From the NCBI GenBank assembly GCA_024235635.1, contig JACKMA010000001.1, positions 434,001 to 498,000 on the forward strand: a DNA stretch of 64,000 bases, read 5' to 3'. The notes beneath the pieces were generated by a model that saw only the letters and a program-made list of their open reading frames with translations, made no database searches and was not told the DNA's origin. Below are positions 53,629 through 62,649 of this stretch, in pieces. The DNA comes from Zoogloeaceae bacterium. GTDB taxonomy: Bacteria; Pseudomonadota; Gammaproteobacteria; Burkholderiales; Rhodocyclaceae. The translations under genes were made by a program, and so were the position numbers. How positions within the stretch are numbered: position 1 is the first letter of the stretch; each line of letters begins with the position of its first letter.

Positions 53629-54477
53629 ATGATCATCGGTGAGCAGTTACGGGTCGAAATCCAGCGCAACGTGGCCGCGGCCCTGGCCGAGGACATCGGC
53701 ACCGGCGATCTGACGGCGCATCTGATCCCGGACTCGGTCCAGGCCCGCGGGCGGGTGATCACCCGCGAGCCGGCGATCCTGTGCGGCTGCGCCTGGTTCG
53801 ACGCCGCATTCGCGGCAATGCAGCCCAACGCGCTGGTCACCTGGCACGCCGCGGACGGCGACCGCCTCGAAGCCGGCCAGCCGATCTGCGACATCATCGC
53901 CACCGCCCGCAACCTGCTCACCGCAGAGCGCACCGGCCTCAATTTCCTGCAGTTGTTGTCGGCCACCGCGTCGCTGACGCGAAGCTACGTCGACGCCGTC
54001 GCCGGCACGCGGGCGAGCATCGTCGACACCCGCAAGACCCTGCCCGGCCTGCGCCTCGCCCAGAAATACGCGGTCCTGGTCGGTGGCGGCGTCAATCACC
54101 GCATCGGACTCTACGATGGCATCCTGATCAAGGAGAACCACATCATTTCGGCCGGCGGCGTGCGCGAAGTGCTCGCCACCGCGCGCCGCATCGTCTCGGG
54201 CAACGCGTTCATCGAGATCGAGGTCGAGTCGCTCGCCCAGCTTCGCGAAGCGCTCGACGCCGGCGCCAGGATGGTGTTGCTCGACAACATGGATCTCGAC
54301 CAGATGCGCGAGGCCGTGCACATCAATGCCGGGCGCGCCGAACTCGAAGCTTCCGGCGGGGTCAGCCTGGACATGGTTCGCGAGATCGCCGAAACCGGCG
54401 TTGACCGCATCTCGATTGGTGGTCTGACCAAGAACGTGCGGGCGATCGACCTGTCGCTGCGCCATATCGAGGAATGA
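53629..54477 (+). CDS. nadC: Nicotinate-nucleotide pyrophosphorylase (carboxylating)
   Basis: 282 residues from the ATG at 53629, with GGTGGA about six bases upstream; an in-frame GTG at 53617 is less likely. Type II PRTase fold with the family motifs DTRKTLPGLRLAQKYAVLVG, GGGVNHRIGLYDGILIKENH, IEIEVESLAQLREAL and VLLDNMDLDQMREAV. It converts quinolinate and PRPP into nicotinate mononucleotide in NAD synthesis. A tiny membrane-protein gene follows 43 bp downstream and may be co-transcribed. Confidence 0.95.
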   Translation: MIIGEQLRVEIQRNVAAALAEDIGTGDLTAHLIPDSVQARGRVITREPAILCGCAWFDAAFAAMQPNALVTWHAADGDRLEAGQPICDIIATARNLLTAERTGLNFLQLLSATASLTRSYVDAVAGTRASIVDTRKTLPGLRLAQKYAVLVGGGVNHRIGLYDGILIKENHIISAGGVREVLATARRIVSGNAFIEIEVESLAQLREALDAGARMVLLDNMDLDQMREAVHINAGRAELEASGGVSLDMVREIAETGVDRISIGGLTKNVRAIDLSLRHIEE

Positions 54478-54520
54478 CGACAATGGGCTGGCACCCCCCA
54501 ATGCGACCGGGAGTCTGACG

Positions 54521-54658
54521 ATGCTGTTTACCCTGTACTACATCCTCGCCGTCGTCGTCCTGGTCCTGCATTTCACCGGTTTCCTCGAGCGTCGCCGTCT
54601 CGAGTGGCTGCTCTACGTCGTCGCCGTCACGGTGTTTCCGGCGGTGCTGTATCTGTAG
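54521..54658 (+). CDS. 45-residue putative inner-membrane protein
   Basis: A short frame with ribosome site GGGAG seven bases before ATG. It encodes two hydrophobic helices (MLFTLYYILAVVVLVLHFTG and LLYVVAVTVFPAVLYL) joined by a basic hairpin (FLERRRLEWL), which predicts a two-pass membrane protein with the loop in the cytoplasm. I do not recognise a family. The strong start signal and its position after nadC make it more likely real than chance. Confidence 0.55.
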   Translation: MLFTLYYILAVVVLVLHFTGFLERRRLEWLLYVVAVTVFPAVLYL

Positions 54659-54816
54659 GCCATCCGGGCGGAATACGTCGACCGCCATGCCGGGCGTCAT
54701 GTGACGCCGAACCTTCTCCGACAGTCAGTTGGCGCCGGAGCCGCGCTGTCGCGACACGCTGCGCCACTTAGTCGTAGCGTGGTGTCGCTCTGGCCGCGGG
54801 ACGGCGCAGCAGACCG

Positions 54817-55428
54817 TTAGCGCCGCCGGGCCACCAGATCGATCAGCGCGGAACGGCCGTCATGGCCGGTGCCTTCATGGATCTCCTGCTCGTAGGTCCG
54901 CAGCGACAGGATTTCCATGTCGGCGAAGGCATCGGCCAGCATCGGCTCGGTGTACATGTGGCTCGGATCCGGCGGGCCGCCGGTGCCGTATTCCACCTGC
55001 TGCGGCGTGTAGCCGTGCAGCAGCAGCAGGCCACCGGGTTTCACCGCCGACCGCAGCCGCTCGAACAAGCGGGGACGCTCGGCCGGCATCGCGAACTGGA
55101 TAAAGATCGCGACGACGGCATCGTAGCGCGCCTCGGGCCAGGCCCAGTCGAGCACGTCGGCGCGCTCGAACTCGACCTCGACGCCGCGGCGCCCGGCGAA
55201 GGCCGCCGCCTTGACGAGCGCCGCCGGCGCGAACTCCACGGCATGCACGCGATGCCCGAGGGTGGCCAGCCAGACGCTGTTGCGGCCCTCGCCGTCGGCA
55301 ACCGACAGCACCCGCGCCGCGGCCGGCAGGCGATGGGCCTCGGCCGCGAGGAAATGATTCGGTTGCTCGCCGAAGACGAACGCGTCACCGGCGTCGGCGA
55401 AGCGCTGGTTCCACATTTCCAGGCTCAT
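54817..55428 (-). CDS. SAM-dependent methyltransferase (TehB/class I type)
   Basis: 203 residues. Class I methyltransferase fold: MWNQRFADAGDAFVFGEQPN at the start, as in thiopurine/tellurite-type enzymes, SAM site VLSVADGEGRNSVWLATLGH (about 40-59), acidic turn HAVEFAP, and VVAIFIQFAMPAERPRLFER. In place of the common DxGCGxG it has DGEGRN, as in TehB-like proteins. The substrate is unknown. It lies six bases after thrC and is probably its operon partner. Confidence 0.85.
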   Translation of the reverse strand: MSLEMWNQRFADAGDAFVFGEQPNHFLAAEAHRLPAAARVLSVADGEGRNSVWLATLGHRVHAVEFAPAALVKAAAFAGRRGVEVEFERADVLDWAWPEARYDAVVAIFIQFAMPAERPRLFERLRSAVKPGGLLLLHGYTPQQVEYGTGGPPDPSHMYTEPMLADAFADMEILSLRTYEQEIHEGTGHDGRSALIDLVARRR

Positions 55429-55434
55429 CGCGTT

Positions 55435-56868
55435 TCAGTCGCAGTGGCGTTCGATGAAGGCACGGACGGCGCCGACATCGGCATCCATCAGCTCGACCCG
55501 CTGGGGCAGCGATTCGATGTCGGCCAGATCGGCGGGACGATCCGGCACCCGCCCCAGCGCCTCGCGGATGGTGTCCTCGAACTTGGCCGGCAGTGCGGTC
55601 TCGAGCACCAGCATCGGAATGCCCGGCTGCCGGTGCTCGAGCGCCACCTTGAGGCCGTCGGCGGTGTGGGTGTCGATCACCACGCCCCAGGTGTCGAAGC
55701 AATGGCGGATCGTCGTCAGCCGATCGGCGTGGGAACTCGCGCCGGAGGCAAAGCCGTACTCGTCGATGCAGGCCCAGTACGGCGAGCCCACCAGATCGAA
55801 CGACGCGCCCGATTCGACCCCGCTCCACAGTTCGCTGACCACCTGGCCGTCGCGGCCGACCAGATCGAAGACGAAGCGTTCGAAGTTCGACGCCTTCGAG
55901 ATGTCCATCGAAGGACTCGACGTGGCATGGGTCTCAGCCGTCGTCCGCGGCCGATAGGTGCCGGTCCGGAAGAACTCGTCGAGCACGTCGTTCTCGTTGG
56001 TGGCGAGCACCAGACGCTCGATCGGCAACCCCATCATGCGCGCAATGTGGCCCGCGCAGATGTTGCCGAAATTGCCCGACGGCACGGCGAAGGCGACCCG
56101 CTGGTCATTGGCGCGAGTGGCCGCGAAGTAGCCCTTGAAGTAATAGACGATCTGCGCCGCCACCCGGCCCCAGTTGATCGAGTTGACCGCGCCGATCTTG
56201 TGTCGGGCCTTGAAGGCGTGATCGTTCGAGACCGCCTTGACGATGTCCTGGGCGTCGTCGAACATGCCGCGCACGGCGATGTTGAAGATGTTCGGATCCT
56301 GCAGCGAATACATCTGGGCGCGCTGGAAAGCACTCATGCGCCCATGCGGCGAGAGCATGAAGACCCGCACGTTATGCTTGCCCCGCATCGCGTACTCGGC
56401 CGCCGAGCCGGTGTCGCCGGAAGTCGCGCCGAGAATGTTGATCGAGTCATGGCGACGCTCCAGCACGTACTCGAACAGATTGCCGAGCAGCTGCATCGCC
56501 ATGTCCTTGAAGGCCAGGGTCGGGCCGTTGGACAGCGCCAGCAGGCCGAGGCTGCCGTCTTCGAGCCAATGCACCGGCGTGATCTGCCGCGGGTCGTCGC
56601 CGGCGCGGGCATGGCAATAGACTTCGGCGGTATAGGTGCGCCGGCAGATCTCGCGCAGGTCGTCCGACGGAATGTCGTCGATGAAGCGCGACAGGATCTC
56701 GTAGGCCAGTTCGTGATAGGGCAAGGTCCGCCAGGCGTCGAGTTCGGCCGCACCGACGTGGGGATAGGCTTCCGGCAGGTAGAGTCCGCCATCGGGCGCG
56801 AGACCGCCGAGCAGGATGTCGCAAAAGGACTGCGCCGGCGCGCGCCCGCGAGTGGAAATGTAACGCAT
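55435..56868 (-). CDS. thrC: Threonine synthase
   Basis: 477 residues of the long bacterial form: MRYISTRGRAPAQSFCDILL, PLP-binding Lys in GPTLAFKDMAMQLLGN, glycine loop GATSGDTGSAAEYAM and PSGNFGNICAGHIARMMGLP. It makes threonine from O-phosphohomoserine. It lies downstream of hom; the gap holds a long GC-rich hairpin. Confidence 0.96.
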   Translation of the reverse strand: MRYISTRGRAPAQSFCDILLGGLAPDGGLYLPEAYPHVGAAELDAWRTLPYHELAYEILSRFIDDIPSDDLREICRRTYTAEVYCHARAGDDPRQITPVHWLEDGSLGLLALSNGPTLAFKDMAMQLLGNLFEYVLERRHDSINILGATSGDTGSAAEYAMRGKHNVRVFMLSPHGRMSAFQRAQMYSLQDPNIFNIAVRGMFDDAQDIVKAVSNDHAFKARHKIGAVNSINWGRVAAQIVYYFKGYFAATRANDQRVAFAVPSGNFGNICAGHIARMMGLPIERLVLATNENDVLDEFFRTGTYRPRTTAETHATSSPSMDISKASNFERFVFDLVGRDGQVVSELWSGVESGASFDLVGSPYWACIDEYGFASGASSHADRLTTIRHCFDTWGVVIDTHTADGLKVALEHRQPGIPMLVLETALPAKFEDTIREALGRVPDRPADLADIESLPQRVELMDADVGAVRAFIERHCD

Positions 56869-56887
56869 CGGGATGTTCCGTCGAGTC

Positions 56888-56921
56888 GGGCGTGCCGGCC
56901 GGCGATGCCGGCGGCGCGCCC
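56888..56921 (-). other. GC-rich intercistronic hairpin, hom/thrC
   Basis: GGGCGTGCCGGCCGGC pairs with GCCGGCGGCGCGCCC (one bulge) around a 3-base loop in the 61-bp gap between hom and thrC. No U tract follows. It is of the same type as the gltA/sucA and sucB/lpdA hairpins. Confidence 0.5.
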
Positions 56922-56929
56922 GCGGGTTG

Positions 56930-58243
56930 TCACTTGTCCAGGTCTTCGAGTCGCAGTCGGGTCAGCGCCCCGACCACGACCGGCAACTGCTCGATCTTGG
57001 CGACCGCGGCATTGACCTGGCGTTCGATCGTGCGGTGGGTCAGGATGATGATGTCGGTCTGGTCCTCGCCCTCGTCCGGCTCGCGCTGCAGCATCGCGTC
57101 GATCGAGATCTCGTTGTCCGCCAGGATGCGGGTGATGTCGGCCAGCGCCCCGGGCTGGTCGGCCACGCGCATGCGCAGGTAACAGGCGGTCTCGGCCTCA
57201 TCGATCGGCAGTACCGGCAGGTCGACCATCTGGTCCGGCTGGAACGCCAGATGCGGTACCCGGTGCTCGGGATCCGCGGTATGCAGGCGGGTGACGTCCA
57301 CCAGGTCCGCGATCACCGCGCTGCCGGTCGGCTCCGCGCCGGCGCCCTTGCCGTAGTACAGGGTCGGGCCGACCGCGTCGCCATGCACCAGCACCGCGTT
57401 CATCGCGCCTTCGACGTTGGCGATCAGGCGCCTGGCCGGGACCAGCGTCGGATGGACCCGCAGTTCGACGCCGTGGCTGCGCCGGCGGGCAATACCGAGC
57501 AGCTTGATACGATAGCCGAGCTGCTCGGCGTAATTGATGTCGGACGATTCGAGGCCGACGATGCCCTCGACGTGGCACTTGTCGAACTGCACCGGGATGC
57601 CGAAGGCGATCGAAGCCATCAGCGTCGCCTTGTGGGCGGCGTCGAATCCACCGATGTCGGTGGTCGGATCGGCTTCGGCGTAGCCCAGCGCCTGGGCCTC
57701 CTTCAGCACGTCGGCGAACGGTAGCCCCTTGTCGCGCATCTCCGACAGGATGTAGTTGGTGGTGCCGTTGATGATGCCGGCGACCCAGTCGATGCGGTTG
57801 GCGGACAGACCCTCGCGCAGCGCCTTGATGATCGGGATGCCGCCGGCGACCGCGGCCTCGAAGGCCACCATCACGCCTTTCTTCTGGGCGGCCTCGAAGA
57901 TCTCGCTGCCATGCACGGCGAGCAGGGCCTTGTTGGCGGTGACCACGTGCTTGCCGTTCTCGATCGCCTTCAGCACCAGCTCCTTGGCCACCGTGTAGCC
58001 ACCGATCAGTTCGATGACGATATCGATCTCCGGATCCGACACCACCGCGAAGGCGTCGTCGGTGATCGCCGCACCCTCGCCGGCGACGCGGCGCGCCAGC
58101 TCGAGATCGCGGTCGGCCACGCGCGTGATGCGGATCGGCCGGCCGGCGCGACGGGTGATCTCCTCCTCGTTGCGCTTCAGCACAGTGAAGGTACCGCCAC
58201 CGACGGTACCGATTCCCAGCAGACCCACGTTGATCGGTTTCAT
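56930..58243 (-). CDS. hom: Homoserine dehydrogenase
   Basis: 437 residues from ATG 58243. NAD(P)-binding GLLGIGTVGGGT (8-19), the family signature region ADPTTDIGGFDAAHKATLMA, catalytic Lys/Asp region and a C-terminal ACT domain (about 350-430, DQPGALADITRILADNEISI) that should give threonine feedback control. It reduces aspartate semialdehyde to homoserine. Its ATG overlaps the stop of the GNAT gene, so the order alaA-type, GNAT, hom, thrC reads as one operon. Confidence 0.96.
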   Translation of the reverse strand: MKPINVGLLGIGTVGGGTFTVLKRNEEEITRRAGRPIRITRVADRDLELARRVAGEGAAITDDAFAVVSDPEIDIVIELIGGYTVAKELVLKAIENGKHVVTANKALLAVHGSEIFEAAQKKGVMVAFEAAVAGGIPIIKALREGLSANRIDWVAGIINGTTNYILSEMRDKGLPFADVLKEAQALGYAEADPTTDIGGFDAAHKATLMASIAFGIPVQFDKCHVEGIVGLESSDINYAEQLGYRIKLLGIARRRSHGVELRVHPTLVPARRLIANVEGAMNAVLVHGDAVGPTLYYGKGAGAEPTGSAVIADLVDVTRLHTADPEHRVPHLAFQPDQMVDLPVLPIDEAETACYLRMRVADQPGALADITRILADNEISIDAMLQREPDEGEDQTDIIILTHRTIERQVNAAVAKIEQLPVVVGALTRLRLEDLDK

Positions 58244-58692
58244 ACGAGCTTCTTCCTGAACGAAAAGGAGGGGATCACGAACCCCTCGCGGAAATAGAAG
58301 GCATGCGCCCGCTCGCGCTGGACTCCGGATTCCAGCGCCAGCACCGCGCAGCCGGCGCGACGTCCCTCGCCCGCCAGCCAGCCGAGCAGGAACTTGCCGA
58401 CGCCCCTGCCACGCAGGGCTTCGTCGGTCACCAGGTCGTCCACGTGCAGGCGACGCCCCTCGTAGGTGTTGTCGATGACCCGCCACAGCGCCAGGCCGGC
58501 GACACGATCGGCGAGCACCGCCGCGGTCAGCCGTGCCCCGGCCGCGCAGACCGCCTCGATGCGGCCGAGGTAGTCGGCGGGCAATTGTGGTCGCAGCTGA
58601 CGGTGCACCGCTTCGGCCGTCGAAACAAGGCCGGGCGCGACGAAGCGTCCGGCCTGATCGGTCAGCGCGACCGCCTGCAACTCAGCCTGCAT
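58240..58692 (-). CDS. GNAT-family N-acetyltransferase
   Basis: 150 residues. GNAT acetyl-CoA site DDLVTDEALRGRGVGKFLLG (R/QxxGxG/A form), preceded by the conserved strand ADRVAGLALWRVI and followed by ALESGVQRERAHAFYFREGF. The acceptor is unknown. It starts within the last codons of the aminotransferase (58682-58692) and ends in the hom start, so it is tightly coupled to the amino-acid operon. Confidence 0.85.
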   Translation of the reverse strand: MQAELQAVALTDQAGRFVAPGLVSTAEAVHRQLRPQLPADYLGRIEAVCAAGARLTAAVLADRVAGLALWRVIDNTYEGRRLHVDDLVTDEALRGRGVGKFLLGWLAGEGRRAGCAVLALESGVQRERAHAFYFREGFVIPSFSFRKKLV

Positions 58693-59986
58693 GGCGTTTG
58701 CGATAGTGTCCGAGGAATCGTTCGATCCGTCCCATCGCTTCGCGCAGGTCGTCCTCATGGGGCAGGAAGACGACGCGGAAATGATCCGGCTGCGGCCAGT
58801 TGAAGCCACTGCCCTGCACCACCAGCACCTTTTCCTCCTCGAGCAGTTCGAGGATGAACTTCTGGTCGTTGCGGATCGGGTAGCGCTTCGGGTCGAGCTT
58901 CGGAAAGAGATAGAGCGCTGCCTTGGGCTTGACGCAGCTGACGCCGGGGATCGCCGTCAGCATCTCCCAGGCGAGATCGCGCTGGCGGGTCAGCCGACCG
59001 TCCGGCGCGATCAGTTCCTCGATGCTCTGGTAGCCGCCGAGCGCCGTCTGGATCGCCCATTGGCCGGGCACGTTGGAACACAGCCGCATCGAGGCGAGGA
59101 TGGTCAGGCCTTCGATGTAATCCTGGGCGTGACGCTTCTCGCCGGACACCACCATCCAGCCGGCACGGTAGCCGCAGGCCCGGTAGTTCTTGGACAAGCC
59201 GTTCATCGTCACGAACAGCACGTCGCTGGCGAGCGAGGCGATCGACGTATGACTGGCGCCGTCGAACAGGGTCTTGTCGTAGATCTCGTCGGCGAAGATC
59301 ACCAGGTTGTGCTGGCGCGCGATCTCGATCAGTTCGAGCAACAGCGAATCCGGGTAAAGCGCGCCGGTCGGGTTGTTCGGATTGATCACCACCAGCGCGC
59401 GGGTGTTGGGCGTGATCCGTGCGCGGATGTCGTCGAGGTCGGGCAGCCAGTCGGCCGACTCGTCGCAGACGTAGTGCTGCGGCACGCCGCCGGACAGCGA
59501 CACCGCGGCAGTCCACAACGGATAGTCGGGGGCCGGGATCAGCACCTCGTCGCCGTTGTTGAGCAACGCCTGCATGCACATCACGATCAGCTCCGAGACG
59601 CCGTTGCCGATGTAGATGTCCTCGATGCCGACGCCCGCGATCTTCTTCTGTTGCGTGTAGTGCATGATCGCCTTGCGCGCAGCAAACATGCCTTTCGATT
59701 CGGAATAGCCCGACGCCTCCCGCAGATTGTGGATGACGTCGACGACGATCTCCTCGGGCGCCTCGAAGCCGAACGGCGCGAGATTGCCGATGTTGAGCTT
59801 GACGATGCGGTGCCCTTCGTCTTCGAGCTGTTTCGCCCGACTCAGTACCGGGCCACGGATGTCATAGCAGACGTTGGCGAGCTTGGCGGACTTGTGCAGT
59901 GCCGCCGGCATCGCGCGCTCGGCCTCGCCCGAGGGCTTCTCGGTGGCGGATTGGCTGGCGATCGACAGTTCGGCTCTTCGGGTCAT
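58682..59986 (-). CDS. alaA: Glutamate-pyruvate type aminotransferase (AlaA family)
   Basis: 434 residues of PLP fold type I: KLANVCYDIRGPVLSRAKQL, NIGNLAPFGFEAPEEIVVDV, PNNPTGALYPDSLLLELIEI, and the PLP Lys in MNGLSKNYRACGYRAGW. It is close to E. coli AlaA, which makes alanine from pyruvate. The first ~25 residues beyond the AlaA-like start at 59911 are not typical, so a later start is possible. It heads the operon with the GNAT gene, hom and thrC. Confidence 0.87.
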   Translation of the reverse strand: MTRRAELSIASQSATEKPSGEAERAMPAALHKSAKLANVCYDIRGPVLSRAKQLEDEGHRIVKLNIGNLAPFGFEAPEEIVVDVIHNLREASGYSESKGMFAARKAIMHYTQQKKIAGVGIEDIYIGNGVSELIVMCMQALLNNGDEVLIPAPDYPLWTAAVSLSGGVPQHYVCDESADWLPDLDDIRARITPNTRALVVINPNNPTGALYPDSLLLELIEIARQHNLVIFADEIYDKTLFDGASHTSIASLASDVLFVTMNGLSKNYRACGYRAGWMVVSGEKRHAQDYIEGLTILASMRLCSNVPGQWAIQTALGGYQSIEELIAPDGRLTRQRDLAWEMLTAIPGVSCVKPKAALYLFPKLDPKRYPIRNDQKFILELLEEEKVLVVQGSGFNWPQPDHFRVVFLPHEDDLREAMGRIERFLGHYRKRHAG

Positions 59987-60053
59987 GGCAGCACCATACG
60001 GGGTGACGTCCAGCCGCCGGCGGACGTCCGGTCGGCGGCGAAAGGACAAAGGA

Positions 60054-60059
60054 TATAAT
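60054..60059 (+). promoter_or_regulatory. -10 box TATAAT before the Mth938-like gene
   Basis: Perfect TATAAT 44 bp before the ATG at 60104. The -35 region (GTCGGC) is poor. Confidence 0.4.
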
Positions 60060-60103
60060 GGTATTCAATCGCCCCAGCCCCCGCAATCGAGCCCCTCGCG
60101 CCC

Positions 60104-60481
60104 ATGAAACTTTTCCTCGACAAGAGCGACGATCTCAACACCTTCACCGGCTACGCGGACGATCACGTCACGATCAACCAGGCGCGCTTCGAAGGCAATC
60201 TGATCGTGCTGCCCGGGGCAGTGCATCCCGACTGGGCGACCGGCGGTTTCGACGGCCTGACCGAGGACGACTTCGAGGCCCTGGCCGCGCTCGGCGTCGA
60301 GATCGTGTTGATCGGCACCGGCCGCCGGCAGCGCTTCCCGGCGCCGGCCCTGATGCGACCGCTGATGCAGGCGCGGATCGGTTTCGAAGTGATGGATCTG
60401 GGCTCGGCCTGCCGGACCTTCAACATTCTGGTGAACGAAGGGCGCAGCGTCGCCGCCGCGCTGATCTTCGACCCGACCTGA
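60104..60481 (+). CDS. Mth938-like domain protein (DUF498)
   Basis: 125 residues with the Mth938/DUF498 fold pattern: INQARFEGNLIVLPGAVHPD, GVEIVLIGTGRRQRFPAPAL, GFEVMDLGSACRTFNILVNE and GRSVAAALIF. Relatives in mitochondria (NDUFAF3) help complex I assembly; the bacterial role is unproven. It lies upstream of bcp. Confidence 0.87.
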   Translation: MKLFLDKSDDLNTFTGYADDHVTINQARFEGNLIVLPGAVHPDWATGGFDGLTEDDFEALAALGVEIVLIGTGRRQRFPAPALMRPLMQARIGFEVMDLGSACRTFNILVNEGRSVAAALIFDPT

Positions 60482-60573
60482 GCGCCGCCGGCGGATCGGG
60501 CCCCGACGACGTTGCCAGCGGCGCAGCGCTTGCGTACGCTCGGCATCCACGCCATCGACAAGGAGACCACGAC

Positions 60574-61029
60574 ATGGTCGGAGCGCCCGCACCGGATTTC
60601 ACGCTGCCCGCCACCTCGGGCCTGGAGATCGCGCTCGGCGGCTGCCGCGGCGGAAAGGTCGTGCTGTACTTCTATCCGAAGGACAACACGCCGGGCTGCA
60701 CCAACGAAAGCAAGGATTTCCGGGATCTACACGATCGCTTCGTGGCGGCCGGCTGCACGGTATTCGGCATATCCCGCGACAGCGTGAAGTCGCACGAGAA
60801 CTTCAAGGCCAAGTTCGAGTTGCCGTTCGAGTTGCTGTCCGACCAGGACGAGACGGCGTGCGAGGCCTATCAGGTGATGAAGCTCAAGAACATGTATGGA
60901 CGCCAGGTGCGCGGCATCGAGCGCTCGACCTTCCTGATCGACGCCGATGGCCTGATCGCCCGCGAATGGCGCAAGGTCAAGGTGCCCGGGCACGCTGCCG
61001 AAGTGCTGGAATCCGCCCTTTCCCTCTGA
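60574..61029 (+). CDS. bcp: Peroxiredoxin, Bcp/PrxQ type
   Basis: 151 residues from ATG 60574 with AAGGAG upstream. Thioredoxin fold with YFYPKDNTPGCTNESKDFRD. The peroxidatic Cys is in PGCT, but the resolving Cys five residues later in E. coli Bcp is replaced by Lys here (TNESK), so it works as a 1-Cys enzyme or uses another thiol such as the Cys in AAGCTVFGIS. It reduces peroxides in the cytosol. phoH follows 26 bp later. Confidence 0.92.
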   Translation: MVGAPAPDFTLPATSGLEIALGGCRGGKVVLYFYPKDNTPGCTNESKDFRDLHDRFVAAGCTVFGISRDSVKSHENFKAKFELPFELLSDQDETACEAYQVMKLKNMYGRQVRGIERSTFLIDADGLIAREWRKVKVPGHAAEVLESALSL

Positions 61030-61055
61030 TCCCGATCGCACACGGAACCCGCTCG

Positions 61056-62468
61056 ATGGCCACACGCCGCACCGTCGCGAAAACCCCCGCGACCAAGCTC
61101 TTCGTGCTCGACACCAATGTCCTGATGCACGACCCGACCAGCCTGTTCCGCTTCGAGGAGCACGACATCTACGTGCCGATCATGACGCTGGAAGAACTGG
61201 ACGACAACAAGAAGGGCATGTCCGAAGTGGCGCGCAACGCGCGTCAGGCCAGCCGCAGCCTCGACGAGATCGTCAGTTCGAGCGAAGACGGCATCGCCCA
61301 GGGCATCGAGCTCGACGGACCGTCGCGCGGCCTGGCCACCGGCCGGCTGTTCCTGCAGGCCGAGGCGATCGGTATCCGCCTGCCCGACGGCCTGCCGACC
61401 GGACGCGGCGACAACCAGATCCTCGGCGTCATCCTGCACCTGTCCGAACGAACGCCGAAGCGCCAGGTGATCCTGGTGTCGAAGGACATCAACATGCGCA
61501 TCAAGGCCCGCGCGCTGGGCCTCGAGGCGCAGGACTACTTCAACGACAAGGTGCTCGAGGATGCCGATCTGCTCTATACCGGCGCCCGCGAACTGGACCA
61601 GGCATTTTGGGAAAGCCACGCCAAGGGCATGGAGTCGTGGAAGGAGGAAGGCCGCGCCTACTACCGCCTGACCGGGCCGGCAGCCGGCGAGATGCTGGTC
61701 AATGAGTTCGTCTATCAGGACGGCGAGCAGTCGCTGCAGGCCCGCATCACCGATGCCGGCGGCGCCAGCTTCACGCTCGAATCCCTGATCGACTATAGCC
61801 ATCAGAAGAACAGCGTGTGGGGCATCACCGCCCGCAATCGCGAGCAGAACTTCGCCCTCAATCTGCTGATGAACCCCGAGATCGACTTCGTCACGCTGCT
61901 CGGTCAGGCCGGCACCGGCAAGACCTTGCTGACCCTGGCGGCCGGCCTGACCCAGGTGCTCGATGCCAAGCGCTATGCCGAGATCATCATGACGCGCGTC
62001 ACCGTGCCGGTGGGCGAGGACATCGGCTTCCTGCCCGGCACCGAGGAAGAGAAGATGACGCCGTGGATGGGCGCCCTCGAGGACAACCTCGACGTGCTCA
62101 ACGGCAGCACCGGCGAAGGCGGCGACTGGGGCCGCGCCGCCACCCAGGACCTGATCCGCAGCCGCATCAAGATCAAGAGCCTGAACTTCATGCGCGGCCG
62201 CACCTTTATCAACAAGTTCCTGATCATCGACGAAGCACAGAACCTGACGCCGAAGCAGATGAAGACCCTGATCACCCGGGCCGGCCCCGGCACCAAGGTG
62301 GTCTGCCTCGGCAACATCGCCCAGATCGACACGCCCTACCTGACCGAGGGCAGTTCGGGCCTGACCTACGTCGTCGACCGCTTCAAGGGCTGGTCGCACT
62401 CGGGCCACGTCACGCTGCAGCGCGGTGAACGCTCGCGACTGGCCGACCACGCGGCCGACGTGCTCTGA
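61056..62468 (+). CDS. PhoH-family protein with PIN domain (PhoH2 type)
   Basis: 470 residues. Residues about 10-140 are a PIN nuclease domain with its acidic cluster (LFVLDTNVLMHDPT, EELDDNKKG, DNQILGV). Residues about 250-470 are a PhoH ATPase with Walker A GQAGTGKTLLTLAAGL (about 284) and Walker B FLIIDEAQNLTPKQMKTLIT (about 391). PIN-PhoH proteins are RNA helicase/nucleases in mycobacteria. The start at 61056 (MATRRTVAKTPATK) follows the bcp stop by 26 bases. Confidence 0.9.
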   Translation: MATRRTVAKTPATKLFVLDTNVLMHDPTSLFRFEEHDIYVPIMTLEELDDNKKGMSEVARNARQASRSLDEIVSSSEDGIAQGIELDGPSRGLATGRLFLQAEAIGIRLPDGLPTGRGDNQILGVILHLSERTPKRQVILVSKDINMRIKARALGLEAQDYFNDKVLEDADLLYTGARELDQAFWESHAKGMESWKEEGRAYYRLTGPAAGEMLVNEFVYQDGEQSLQARITDAGGASFTLESLIDYSHQKNSVWGITARNREQNFALNLLMNPEIDFVTLLGQAGTGKTLLTLAAGLTQVLDAKRYAEIIMTRVTVPVGEDIGFLPGTEEEKMTPWMGALEDNLDVLNGSTGEGGDWGRAATQDLIRSRIKIKSLNFMRGRTFINKFLIIDEAQNLTPKQMKTLITRAGPGTKVVCLGNIAQIDTPYLTEGSSGLTYVVDRFKGWSHSGHVTLQRGERSRLADHAADVL

Positions 62469-62615
62469 CCGAACCTGCGCGGGCCGGTGCCCGGTGCCGT
62501 TCGACGGCCGGGCGGCTGGACGACGGGCCCCTGCCGCTACCGGATCGCGCCGGCGTCGTGCCGTCGAGAACGTCGATTCTTGCGCCAAATCAGGGAGCAG
62601 CCGGCACGCGACGAC

Positions 62616-62621
62616 TATAAT
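62616..62621 (+). promoter_or_regulatory. -10 box TATAAT before the cNMP/CBS gene
   Basis: A perfect TATAAT 29 bp before the ATG at 62650; the -35 region is not recognisable. Confidence 0.45.
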
Positions 62622-62649
62622 CGACCCTTTCAAAATCCGGATCGCATCG

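Noticed and set aside
60058..60573. A long frame from 60058 that joins bcp in frame
   Set aside because: It crosses the Mth938-like gene in another frame with Arg/Gly-rich nonsense; bcp starts at 60574 with its own ribosome site.
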